From contig NZ_VIGX01000014.1 of assembly GCF_007858475.1 (NCBI RefSeq), positions 36,041 to 100,040 of the forward strand: DNA of 64,000 nt, read 5' to 3'. Origin of the DNA: Tsukamurella conjunctivitidis. Lineage in GTDB: Bacteria; Actinomycetota; Actinomycetes; Mycobacteriales; Mycobacteriaceae. Made by a program: the position numbers and the translations under genes. Below, piece after piece: positions 49,610 to 60,100 of this stretch. Below the pieces are notes generated by a model. The model was given only the letters and a program-made list of their open reading frames with translations, was not told the DNA's origin and did no database searches. How positions within the stretch are numbered: the first letter of the stretch is position 1; each line of letters opens with the position of its first letter.

Positions 49610-50586
49610 AGCAGCGGGAGCGCGTCGAGGATGCCGCCGAGGAGCCCGCCGCCCGACGACTCCCCCGAGCCCGACGAGCCGCCCGGCACGGAGGCCGAGA
49701 CGCCCGCGTCCGTGCCGCTCGAACCGGTGCCGCCCGAGCCTCCCGTGCCCGTGCCCGAACCGCCTGTGCCCGTTCCACCGGAGCTGCTGCCGCCGGCGCC
49801 GGTCGTCGACGAGCCGCCGCTCGATCCGGACGAGGTGACGCCGCCGGCTGTGCCGGTTCCGTCCGCGGCGCGGGCGCCGGTGGATCCGGTGCCCGCCAGC
49901 GTGGCGGAGGTGTCGCGGTCCGAGCCGCCCGCGGAGGCGCTCGCCTCGGCGTCCGTACCGGCCGCCTGCACTGTGGAATCCGCGGCGCCGGGAGCGCCCG
50001 CGCCCGTGGCGCTTCCGGCGCCGTTCGCGCCCGCGCCGCCGGGCGTGTCCGTTCCGGCCGACGCGCCCGCGGCACCGGACGTGCCGGACGGGGCCGTGGC
50101 CTGGGCACCGCTCTGGGTGCCGCCACCCTGCTCCGTCGAGCCCGGCGCGCCGCTGCCGGTGCGTCCCGACGCACCGGACGCTCCCACGCCCGCACCGTTC
50201 CCGCCCGCACCGGTGCCGGCGGCGCCGGCAGCGCCCTGGCCGCCCTGAGCGGTCGGCACCCCCGCCGCCGGACCAGCCGGCCTCGCCGGGGTTCCGGGCC
50301 CGGGCCTCGTCGGGCGCGCGGGGGCACCGGGTTTCGCGGTCCCGGCCGTCGACGCGGGCCCTCCCGGTTGGGCCGCGCCGGCGGGCTTTCCGGGGGCGCC
50401 CGGCATTCCCGGGCCCGCCGGCTGCACCGGCGCGGGCGGTGCAGCCGGGTCGCCGCCCGCCTGCGCGACCCCGGTCCCGAGCCAGACCGACCCCACTGCC
50501 ACGGCGGCCGCCGCCGACGCCGTCACGCGGGTCACCGACGCGGAGGTCCGCGTGGTCCGACGGTGGCGTCCCTGATACCTGGGCAT
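49606..50586 (-). CDS. Secreted low-complexity Gly/Ala/Pro/Ser/Thr-rich protein
   Basis: A 326-residue protein with a signal peptide (basic start, hydrophobic segment at about 20-42, likely cleavage after VAQA). Residues 45-115 are collagen-like Pro/Gly-rich (PGMPGAPGKPAG, PARPTRPGPGTP). Residues 115-310 are Gly/Ala/Ser/Thr-rich with GTGSTGARAADGTGTAGG-type stretches. The end is hydrophobic (GGGLLGGILDALPLL). No folded domain is visible. It may be a cell-surface or matrix protein. PE_PGRS-like composition is seen but no PE domain. Confidence 0.6.
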   Translation of the reverse strand: MPRYQGRHRRTTRTSASVTRVTASAAAAVAVGSVWLGTGVAQAGGDPAAPPAPVQPAGPGMPGAPGKPAGAAQPGGPASTAGTAKPGAPARPTRPGPGTPARPAGPAAGVPTAQGGQGAAGAAGTGAGGNGAGVGASGASGRTGSGAPGSTEQGGGTQSGAQATAPSGTSGAAGASAGTDTPGGAGANGAGSATGAGAPGAADSTVQAAGTDAEASASAGGSDRDTSATLAGTGSTGARAADGTGTAGGVTSSGSSGGSSTTGAGGSSSGGTGTGGSGTGTGGSGGTGSSGTDAGVSASVPGGSSGSGESSGGGLLGGILDALPLL

Positions 50587-51160
50587 TGCACTCTCCTTCT
50601 CGCTGCGCGCACGACCATTCCCACGGGCGAGCGGCTACCACAGCGCAGCACCGATCACCGCGCATCGCCGATAGGGATCGCGACACGCGGATGAGAAGCC
50701 TTGAAGAGAAACAGAATTCAGAGGTGATTGCTATGACTACCGATTCGACCCATCTCTGAGCAAACACGACCGCCTCCGCCGATTCCAGGAAACACGGGTA
50801 ACGAAAACAACACGATGTGAGCGCGACCACAATGCGCGCCAGACGCTTTTCAGAACTGTCTTGCCCACCGTGAACAGCGCGATGTTTCGCGGTGGTAATT
50901 TTCCCGATCACACCCGATAAGTCCGCTTTTCACAGGGGCGTCGGCGAGGGTGGCCGCCGATTGCCGGCGCGATCCCGACCCAATGCCCACGCCCTACGGT
51001 TTGCCATCGCCGCACCACCCTCCCCCTCTGCGACATCGCGCCATCCACTGTCTCCCCGTTCGGTTCTCGAGCCCGGCTCCGATTCCCGCGTCGGTATTCC
51101 CCTGCTCCCCGTGATGAACCGCACCGTCGCAGCGCGACGACGAAGGCGCATAATCGGACC
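50587..51160. other. Intergenic region, no clear gene
   Basis: These 574 bases include a lower-GC stretch (about 50690-50920). A well-placed GAGGTGATT precedes an ATG at 50733, but the frame ends after 8 codons (MTTDSTHL). A leader peptide is possible but cannot be supported. Promoters of the two divergent flanking genes must lie here. None could be placed with confidence. Confidence 0.4.
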
Positions 51161-52153
51161 ATGTCATTCGGTGCTCGAAGCGTCTCGGAATTGGTCGGCC
51201 ACTCGGTCGGCGATCCGCTCGCACCGTTCGCTCTCCGCCCCGAGAAGCACCACGTCGCCGCGCCCGGGGGCGATGCCGCGGTGAGCTACGCGATCCGCCT
51301 CGGCGTCGTCGTCGCGAGCGGAGACCCCGTCGGCGTCACCCCGGAGGCCCGCGCCGCGGCGGTCGCGGAGTTCCTGCGCCGCGCCGGGCGCCGGCCGGTC
51401 GCGGTCCTGGGCGCCGGCGAGGCGGCGCGCCCGCTGTGGGAGGCGCACGGCCTCCGCGCCGTTCCGATCGGCCGCGACGTGGTCATCGACACCGCGTCCT
51501 TCGATCTGGTCGGCCGCCGCTTCCGCAACCTCCGGCAGGCCGTGACCCGTACCCGCAACGCGGGCGTCACCGTGACGATCGTGCGCGAGGGGGACCTCGA
51601 CGACCTCGAGCGGCAGTCGATCCGGCGGATGGAGACCCTCGCCGGGCACGATCCGGCGCGGGGCTTCTCGATGATCCTCGGCCGCATGCTCGACGGCTCG
51701 ACGCCCGATGCCGTCTTCGCGCTCGCCCGGATCGCCGACGGCACCGTCTGCGCCGCGCACCGGTACCTCCCCGCCGGACCGGAGGATCTGTCCCTCGACC
51801 TGCCGCTCCGACTCCGGCAGGCGCCCAACGGGGTCGACGAGCGACTCACCCACGAGGCCGTCCGGTGGGCGCGGAACCACGGCTACAAGCGGGTCTCCCT
51901 CGCTTTCGCGCCGTTCCCGGACCTGTTCGCGGACACCCCCGCCCGGCATCCGTGGCTGCGGGCCGCGGCGCGTCGGGGAGCGCACGCCTTCGACCCACTG
52001 ATCCACGTGGAGCGCCTGTACCGGTACCTGCGCAAGTACCACTCCTTCGACCAGGAGCGCGCGGTCATGCTGCGGCCGCACCAGGTGGCCCGGGTCGCCG
52101 CCGCGCTGATCCTGCTCGAGTACGGCCGCTACGGCAGCGGGCGCACCCTGTGA
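51161..52153 (+). CDS. DUF2156 / LPG-synthase C-terminal-type protein
   Basis: A 330-residue soluble protein with the GNAT-like fold of the lysyl-phosphatidylglycerol synthase C-terminal domain: GVVVASGDPVGV, then FDLVGRRFRNLRQAVTRTRNAGVTV, and GVDERLTHEAVRWARNHGYKRVSLAFAP and LYRYLRKYHSF near the end. The membrane flippase part of MprF is absent. Such stand-alone proteins may transfer an aminoacyl group to a lipid or other acceptor. The acceptor here is unknown. Confidence 0.75.
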   Translation: MSFGARSVSELVGHSVGDPLAPFALRPEKHHVAAPGGDAAVSYAIRLGVVVASGDPVGVTPEARAAAVAEFLRRAGRRPVAVLGAGEAARPLWEAHGLRAVPIGRDVVIDTASFDLVGRRFRNLRQAVTRTRNAGVTVTIVREGDLDDLERQSIRRMETLAGHDPARGFSMILGRMLDGSTPDAVFALARIADGTVCAAHRYLPAGPEDLSLDLPLRLRQAPNGVDERLTHEAVRWARNHGYKRVSLAFAPFPDLFADTPARHPWLRAAARRGAHAFDPLIHVERLYRYLRKYHSFDQERAVMLRPHQVARVAAALILLEYGRYGSGRTL

Positions 52154-52157
52154 ACGA

Positions 52158-52197
52158 CGACGGCGGCCGCCCCCGATTCCGGGAGCGGCCGCCGTCG
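52158..52197. terminator. Bidirectional hairpin between DUF2156 and pckG genes
   Basis: CGACGGCGGCCGC (52158-52170) pairs perfectly with GCGGCCGCCGTCG (52185-52197), with an inner CCCC/GGGA extension. It lies between the two convergent stop codons. Confidence 0.6.
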
Positions 52198-52207
52198 CTA
52201 CAGACGA

Positions 52208-54052
52208 TCAGCCCAGGCGCTGCTTGAGCGCGTCCAGCTCGTCCTTGAGGCCGGTGGGGAGCTTGTCGCCCACGAACTCGAACCACTCGTCGATCGACGG
52301 CAGCTCGCCCCGCCACTCGTCGATGTTCACGGCCAGCGCCTCGGCGACGTCCTCGACCGGGGTGTCCAGACCGGTGAGGTCCAGCTCCTCCGGGGTGGCG
52401 ACGATGCCGACCGGGGTCTCCTTGCCGGTGGCGTTGCCCTCGATGCGGTCCACGATCCACTTGAGCACGCGGCTGTTCTCACCGAACCCGGGCCACAGGA
52501 AGCGCTTGTCCTCGCCGCGGCGGAACCAGTTCACGTAGAACACGGCGGGCAGCTTCGACTCGTCGGCCTGCTTGCCGATGTTGAGCCAGTGGTCGAAGTA
52601 GTCGCCCACGTTGTAGCCCAGGAAGGGCAGCATCGCCATCGGGTCGCGACGGACGGTGCCCACCTTGCCCTCGGCGGCGGCGGTCTGCTCGGAGCCGACG
52701 GTCGCGCCCATGAAGACGCCGTGCTTCCAGTCGCGCGCCTGCGTGACCAGCGGCACCGTCGTCTTGCGGCGGCCGCCGAAGAGGATCGCCGAGATCGGCA
52801 CGCCCTGCGGGTCGTCCCACTCGGGGGCGATCGACGGGCACTGCGACATCGGGGTGGTGTAGCGCGAGTTCGGGTGCGCGGCGACGGTGACGACGCCGTC
52901 CTCGTTCTCGGCCGAGCTGGACTCCCAGTCGTCGCCGCGCCAGTCGGTGAGGTGCTGCGGCGCGGCCGACATGCCCTCCCACCAGACGTCGCCGTCGTCG
53001 GTCTTCGCGACGTTGGTGAAGATGGTGTTGCCGGCGTCGATGGTCTTCATCGCGTTCGGGTTCGAGTCCATCGACGTGCCGGGGGCGACGCCGAAGAAGC
53101 CGAACTCGGGGTTCACCGCGTAGAGGCGGCCGTCCTTGCCGAAGCGCATCCAGGCGATGTCGTCGCCGACGGTCTCGGCGCGCCAGCCCGGCAGCGTCGG
53201 CTGGATCATCGCGAGGTTGGTCTTACCGCAGGCCGACGGGAACGCCGCGGCGATGTAGTAGACCTTGTCCTCCGGCGAGATCAGCTTGAGGATCAGCATG
53301 TGCTCGGCGAGCCAGCCCTCGTCGTGCGCCATGGCCGAGGCGATGCGCAGCGCGTAGCACTTCTTGCCCAGCAGCGCGTTCCCGCCGTAACCCGACCCGT
53401 AGGACCAGATCTCGCGGGTCTCGGGGAAGTGGGTGATGTACTTGGTCTCGCTGCAGGGCCACGGCACGTCGGCCTCGCCCGGCGCGAGCGGCTTGCCCAC
53501 GGAGTGGATGGCCTTGACGAAGAAGCCCTCGTCGCCCAGCTTGTCCAGCACCGCGGTGCCCATGCGGGTCATGATCTTCATCGAGACCACGACGTACGGG
53601 CTGTCGGTCAGCTCGACGCCCAGCTTCGGGTCGTCGGCGCCCAGCGGGCCCATGCAGAAGGGCACCACGTACATGGTGCGGCCCTGCATCGAGCCGCGGT
53701 AGAGGTCGGTCATCGTCGCGCGCATCTCGGCGGGACGGACCCAGTTGTTCGTCGGGCCCGCGCCCTCCTTGGTCTCCGAACAGATGTAGGTGCGCGACTC
53801 GACGCGCGCCACGTCCGCCGGATCCGACAGCGCGAGGAAGGAGTTGGGCTTCTTCGCGTCGTTGAGCTTGGTGAAGGTGCCCGCGGCGACCATCTCGGAG
53901 GTCAGACGATCCCATTCGGCGTCCGAACCGTCCGCCCACACCACGCGGTCGGGCTGCGTGAGCTCGGCGACCTCACGCACCCACTCGACGAGCTGTGCGT
54001 GCTTCGTGGGGACCGAATCCCCGTCGAGGCCGGGAATCGTGGCTGACGTCAT
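52208..54052 (-). CDS. pckG: Phosphoenolpyruvate carboxykinase (GTP)
   Basis: A 614-residue GTP-dependent PEPCK, the usual length. Key motifs are [11 protein letters not shown], the kinase-1a P-loop [14 protein letters not shown] (including the hyper-reactive Cys) near 270, metal and substrate residues in [11 protein letters not shown], and [26 protein letters not shown] near the C-terminus. The ATG at 54052 is chosen because TTTGGAG lies 9 bases before it. Two more ATG/TTG codons upstream overlap that site. It converts oxaloacetate to PEP and is the first step of gluconeogenesis. It corresponds to Rv0211. Confidence 0.95.
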   Translation of the reverse strand: MTSATIPGLDGDSVPTKHAQLVEWVREVAELTQPDRVVWADGSDAEWDRLTSEMVAAGTFTKLNDAKKPNSFLALSDPADVARVESRTYICSETKEGAGPTNNWVRPAEMRATMTDLYRGSMQGRTMYVVPFCMGPLGADDPKLGVELTDSPYVVVSMKIMTRMGTAVLDKLGDEGFFVKAIHSVGKPLAPGEADVPWPCSETKYITHFPETREIWSYGSGYGGNALLGKKCYALRIASAMAHDEGWLAEHMLILKLISPEDKVYYIAAAFPSACGKTNLAMIQPTLPGWRAETVGDDIAWMRFGKDGRLYAVNPEFGFFGVAPGTSMDSNPNAMKTIDAGNTIFTNVAKTDDGDVWWEGMSAAPQHLTDWRGDDWESSSAENEDGVVTVAAHPNSRYTTPMSQCPSIAPEWDDPQGVPISAILFGGRRKTTVPLVTQARDWKHGVFMGATVGSEQTAAAEGKVGTVRRDPMAMLPFLGYNVGDYFDHWLNIGKQADESKLPAVFYVNWFRRGEDKRFLWPGFGENSRVLKWIVDRIEGNATGKETPVGIVATPEELDLTGLDTPVEDVAEALAVNIDEWRGELPSIDEWFEFVGDKLPTGLKDELDALKQRLG

Positions 54053-54145
54053 AGGTGTCATCTCCAAAGTCGCATACGAACCTTTGAACCAGTGTCACAC
54101 ATCGGGCAAGGTCACAGAACCGAGGGTGACGTGCAACGTCTCACA

Positions 54146-57100
54146 TCACACGTCGGCCCCTTTCCCGGCGGCGGGCAGGAAGCCGATGCGCACCAAGTAG
54201 TCGACGTAGACGTCGAGGCCGGCGTCCCCGACGGGCCCCCGGTCACCGTCGAGCCCGATCCGCCCGTCGGCGACGGCGGTGGGGATGAACGCCCCGCCGG
54301 TACCGGACGTATCGCGCTCGAGACCCGCACGGATGAGCAGGATGGCGCGCGCGAGCGACTCCGCCACCTCGGGCCGGTCCCGGAAGGCCGCCGTCTGACG
54401 CTCGAGGAACTCCACCCCGGGCACGGGCTCCACGGGGTAGCCGCCGCGGCGCAGCGCCCCGACGATCTCCCTCCAGCTGGGCCCGGATCCGCTGCCGACC
54501 TCCAGGGCCCGCAGCGGCTCGGTGCCGGTGCGCAGTTCCTCGACCATCGCCTGCGCCGCGCGGTCGACGGGCGTCATCTCGATCGTCTGGTCCAGCATCT
54601 CCGACGGTGCCGCCCCCACGGTCGCGATCGACCGGACGAGGTTCCAGAAGGCGTCCTCGGTGTTCGTCGCGCCGGAGACCAGGTCGCCGGTGAGCAGGCC
54701 CGGCCGCAGGATCGTCGACCGCACACCGCTCGCCGCGGCGAGCTCCACGATGCGCTCCGCCACCCACTTGGACTGCGTGTAACCGGAGTCGGGGATCTCC
54801 TCGAAGGAGCCCGCCGCCGAGATGGTGGAGACGAACTCGAAGACCGTCCCCGGCCGCCGCGACGCGAGCTCCAGCAGGAAGCGCGTGGAGTCGACGTTGG
54901 CCGTGCGCAGCCGCGCGTAGGGCTCGACGTGGTTGACCCGCGCCGCGCAGTGGATGATCGCGTCGACCTGCGCGATCACCCGGTCCCAGACGGCCTCGTC
55001 GACGCCCAGCGCGGGCGCGCTCAGGTCGCCGGGGAGGGCGGTGATCCGGGCCTCGTCACCCTCGGACCAGGAGCCGTAGCCCCGCATGGCGGTGCGGATG
55101 CGCTCGAGCCCCGCCGCTTCGTCGCGGGCGCGGACCAGCGCCCACACCCGGGTCGACGGGTCGGCGTCCAGGACCGCGCGCACGAGGTGCCCGCCCAGCA
55201 GGCCGGTGGCACCGGTGATGAGCACGTCGTGGCCGGTGGGCGTCACGTCGGGCGTGCGGGGCGCGAAGCGGATGTCGTCGACGGGGACCTCCACCGCGCG
55301 GCGCTCACCCACCTCCGACAGCGACGTGAGGATCGACGCCGGGGTGGCGCTGTCGAACAGCGCCGCGATCGGTACCCGCACGCCGAAGTCCTGATCGACC
55401 CGGTCGACCAGGCGCATCAGCGACAGCGAGTCGCCGCCCAGGTCGAAGAAGGAGTCGTCGAGGCCGACCCGGTCGGCGCCGAGGACCGCCTCGAACAGCG
55501 CGACCATGGCCCGCTCCTCGTCGCTCGCCGGCGCGCGGTATCCGGCCGCCGCGGCGAAGACGGGCTCCGGCAGCGCGGCGCGGTCGAGTTTGCCGCTCGG
55601 GGTGACCGGCAGCGCGTCGAGCACCACGACGAACGGGACCATCGCCGCGGGCAGCCGCCGGGCGACGGACTCGGCGATCGCCTCGGGCGCGAGGCCCGGG
55701 GCCACGACGTGGCCGACGAGCCGCGCGCCCGTGGCGCCCTCGTGCACCGACGCGACGGCGGCGCTCACGCCGGGGCACGCGGCGAGCGCCGCCTCGACCT
55801 CGCCGAGCTCGATCCGCACGCCGCGGATCTTCACCTGGTCGTCCGCGCGGCCGACGTACTCGAGCTCGCCGCCGGGCAGCCAGCGCACCAGATCGCCGGT
55901 CCGGTACATGCGCGCGCCGGCGGCGCCGTAGGGATCGGCGACGAACCGCGCCGCGGTCAGCCCCGGGCGTCCGGCGTAGCCGCGGGCCACGGCCGATCCC
56001 GTCACGTAGAGCTCGCCGATGACGCCGGGCCCGACGCGCCGCAGGGCGTCGTCGAGCACCCGGACCGCCATCCCGCGGACGGGCCGGCCGATGGGCACCG
56101 GCCCCGTCTCGCCGGGCCGGATCCGCGCCGTCGAGACGACGACGGTGGCTTCGGTGGGGCCGTAGGCGTTGAGCAGGCGACGGCCCTGCCCCCACTGGTC
56201 CACCAGCGGCCGCGGCACCGCCTCGGCACCGATGACCAGGGAGGTCAGGCCGCGCATCCGCCCGGCGGGCACCGAGGCCAGCACCGACGGGGTGAGCAGC
56301 GCGTTCGAGACGCGATGCTTCTCCACGAAGGCGGCCAGCTCGCGGCCGGTGCGCACCGTGGCCGAGACCACCAGCGTGCCGCCGGTGGTGAGGGCGCACA
56401 GCAGCTCCCAGACCGCGGCGTCGAAGCCCACGGAGGAGTTGTGCAGCATGCGCGTGCCGGGGCCGAGGTCCAGCTCGTCGACGAAGGAGCGCACGAGGTC
56501 GGCGAGGCCCGCGTGGGTCACCACGACGCCCTTCGGCACGCCCGTCGAACCGGACGTGAAGATGACGTAGGCGGCGTCCTGCGCGGTGAGCTCGGGCCGC
56601 TCGTCGTCGGAGAGGGCGCCGTCCGCGACGTCGCCCGGCCCGGCGTCGAGCAGCGCACCGTCGACCTCGAGGGCCGGGTGCACGTCGGCGAACATGGCCT
56701 CGACGCGTTCGCGCGGCGTCGTCGCATCGATGGGCAGGAAGGCGGCACCGGCCTTGGCGACGCCCAGCACCACGGCGACGAAGCCGACCGACCGCGGCGC
56801 GGTCACGGCCACCACGTCGCCCCGGCCGACGCCCGCGGCGAGGAAGTGCCGCGCCCACCGGTTCGAGAGCGCGTCGAGCTCGGCGTAGGTGAGCCGGGTG
56901 CCGTCGCCCGCGACGGCCAGGGACTTCGGGCGGGCCGCGGCGCGGCGCGCGAAGAGCTCCGGCAGGGTGCGGGCGGGCACGCCGCCGATGGCGCCGCCCC
57001 AGCGGCGCACGAGCAGCCGCTCGGCCTCGCCGGTGCCGTCGACGTCGGCGAGGCGGGCGTCGGGCCGCGTCACCGCGGCGGTCAGCACGCGCCGCCACCG

Positions 57101-60100
57101 GTCGATCAGCTCCTCCACGGCCGCCCGGTCCAGCGCGTCGGTGCGGAAGCCCGCGCGCACGTGCATCGTCTTCCCCGGCACCACGGCGACGTGCAGCGGG
57201 TAGTGCGTGGCGTCGTCGCCGCGCACGTCGACGACCTCGATGTCGGTGCCGGGGATCGTCGCGCCCGCGGTCGACGGGTAGTTCTCCACCACGAACAGCG
57301 AGTCGAAGAGCTCGTCGCGGCCCGTGACGCGGGTGATCCCGGTCAGGCCGAGGTGCTGGTGATCGAGCAGGCGCACGTACTGTTCCTGCACCCCGCGGGC
57401 GAGGTCGCGGACCGTCGCGCGCGGGTCGAGGGCGACCCGCACGGGCGCGGTGGTGATGAGCAGGCCCACCAGGTCCTCGACGCCGTCGAGCTGCGCGGGG
57501 CGGCCCGACTGCACGGACCCGAAGACCACGTCGCCCAGGCCCGTCGCGCCGCCCAGGGCGATCGCCCAGGTGGCCTGCAGGAGCGCGCCCGTCGTGGTGC
57601 CGAGCTTGCCCGCGAGCCGGGTCACGGCCGCGTTGAGGTTGTCGGGGATCGTCGCCCGGACCTCGTCGCGCCCCTCGCCCGACGGTCCGCCGTCGGCCCC
57701 GGCGGGCGTCCCGGGCCGGCGGCCCAGGGCGCGGGCGAGCAGCGTCGGCTCCGCGAGGCCCTCGAGCTCGGCGGCCCATGCGGCGCACGCCGCCTCGATG
57801 TCGCGGCCCTGCAGCCAGGTGAAGTAGTCGCGCAGGCTCGCCTGCGGGCGGCCCGCGGCGAGGGCGGCGGGGTCGACGCCCGCGTAGGCGGCCAGGAGGT
57901 CCCGGAAGATCACGGGCGCCGACCAGCCGTCCCACAGGATGTGGTGGTTGGTCACCACCAGCCGGAACTCCCGCTCCCCCATGCGCACCAGCAGGAACCG
58001 GACCCCCGGCTCGCGGTCGAGGCGGAAGCCGCGGCGCCGCTCGGCGGCGGCGATCGCGTCGAACCGGGCCTCGGGGTCGTCCGCGTCGCGCACGTCCTCG
58101 TGCCGGTGGGGCACGGGCCCCGGGGCGGCGATGACCTGGACGGGGGCGTCCAGCCCGTCGGCGACGAACCGCGCGCGCAGGGCCTCGCGGCGGGCCATGA
58201 GCTCGCCCACCGCCGCGGCGAAGCGGTCCGCGTCGACGGTGCCCTCGAAGTCGATGATCGTCTGCACCACGTAGGGATCGGCATCGTCGTCCGGCCCGTC
58301 GCCGAACTCCGCGTGGTAGCGGAAGCCCTGCTGCAGCACGGTCAGCGGCAGCACGTCCTGCAGGCCCGGGTAGCGGGCGTCGAGCCGCTCGACCTGCTCG
58401 GTCGTCAGCGCCACCAGCGGGAAATCCGACGGGGTGTGCCCGCCGCCGCTGCCGGCCGCGGCGACCACGTCGGTCAGCGCCGCGAACCACAGCTCGCCGA
58501 GCCGGCGCACCGCGTCCTCGTCGATCAGCGCGGGCGCCCACGTCCACGACGCCGCGAGCTCCGGCCCGTCGGCGCCGTCGCGGGCGACGGCGTTCACCTC
58601 GAGCGCGTGCATGAGCGCGAGGGCGTCCGGCGCCGGGGAGAGGTCGGGGAAGCGGCGGTCGGGCGCCCAGTCCTGATCGCCCGCGCCGGTGGTGCGGCCC
58701 AGGTAGTTGAAGCCGATCTCCGGCTGCGGCAGGCCGGCGAGGGCGGCGCTCCCGGCGCCGGTGCGATCCGGCCCGCTCCCGGCGCCGTAGCGCGCGAGGC
58801 CGTAGCCGATGCCGCCGCGCGGCACGGCCCGCAGCTGCTCCTTGACCCGCTTGAGCACCGCCGCGGGGTCGCCCGTCCCCGGCCGCAGCCGCAGCGGGTG
58901 GACGTTGGTGAACCAGCCGACGGTGCGCGTGAGGTCCAGCCCGGGGGCCAGGGACTCGTCGCGGCCGTGCGTCTCCACCTCGACGAGGACGGAGTCGTCG
59001 GCCCGGCCGCGCTCGGCGGCCCACCGGGCGACCGCGGTGGCGAAGGCCGCGAGCAGCACGTCCTGCACGCCGGCGTGGAAGGACTCCGGCACGGTTCCGA
59101 GCAGCGGCCCGGCGACCTCGGCCGACAGCGTCAGCTCGGCGTGGCCGGCGGCGGCGTGGGTGTCGCGGGCGGGGTCGAGCGCACCGTCGAGCAGCGTGGG
59201 CGCACCGTCGAGCACGGATCGCCAGTGCGCGAGCTCCTCGGGCCCGACCTCGGTCGCGAGGTCGGCGAGCACCGTCGACCAGCGGCGATAGGAGCTGCCG
59301 ACGGGCGCCGTGACCACGGGCCGGCCGGTGGTCGCGGCGTGCCAGCCGGTCGCGAGGTCGGTGAGCAGGATGCGCCAGGAGACGCCGTCGACCACGAAGT
59401 GGTGCGCGGCCACCAGCAGCGCGCCCTCCCGTTCCGGGCCCAGGTCGAACCACACGATCCGCAGCGGCGACGGTGCGCCGGGCCGCAGCAGGCCGGTCAC
59501 CCGGCGGTGCTCGGCGGCGATCGCGGCGCCGGCCTCGTCGAGCGAGAGACCGGTGGCGTCGACGCGGTCCACGACATCGGCGGCGGCGATCGCGCCGACG
59601 GGCCGCGCGGTGAGCGTCCAGCCCCCGTCGGGCGCGGTGCCGATCTCCGCGCGCAGGGCGTCGTGCCGGTCGAGGATCGCCTGGGTCAGCGCGTGCAGGG
59701 TCTCGGTGCCCACGCCCGACGGGGTGCGGACCAGCACCGACTGGTGGAAGCCGTCGGCCGTGCCGCCGTGCGCGGCGAACCAGGAGCGGACCGGGACCGG
59801 GGCGATCTCGCCGACGCCGTCGTCGGCGACGGCGTCCGCGGGATCGACCTCGCCCGCCACGGCCGCGAGGCCCGCGACGGTGCGGTGCGCGAAGACGTCG
59901 TGGGCGGTGAGCGTCAGGCCCGCTGCGCGGGCGCGGCCGACCAGCTGGATCGACGTGATCGAGTCGCCGCCGAGCTCGAAGAAGGAGTCGTCGACGCCCA
60001 CCTTCTCCACGCCGAGCACCTCGGCGAAGACGCCGGCCAGGACCTCCTCGGCGGAGGTGCCGGGCGCCCGGTACCGGGCCTCGTCGCTCACGTCGGGCGC

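Noticed and set aside
50733-50759. An 8-codon leader peptide after GAGGTGATT
   Set aside because: The ribosome site is good, but the peptide is very short, has no regulatory codon run, and lies more than 400 bases from the next gene.
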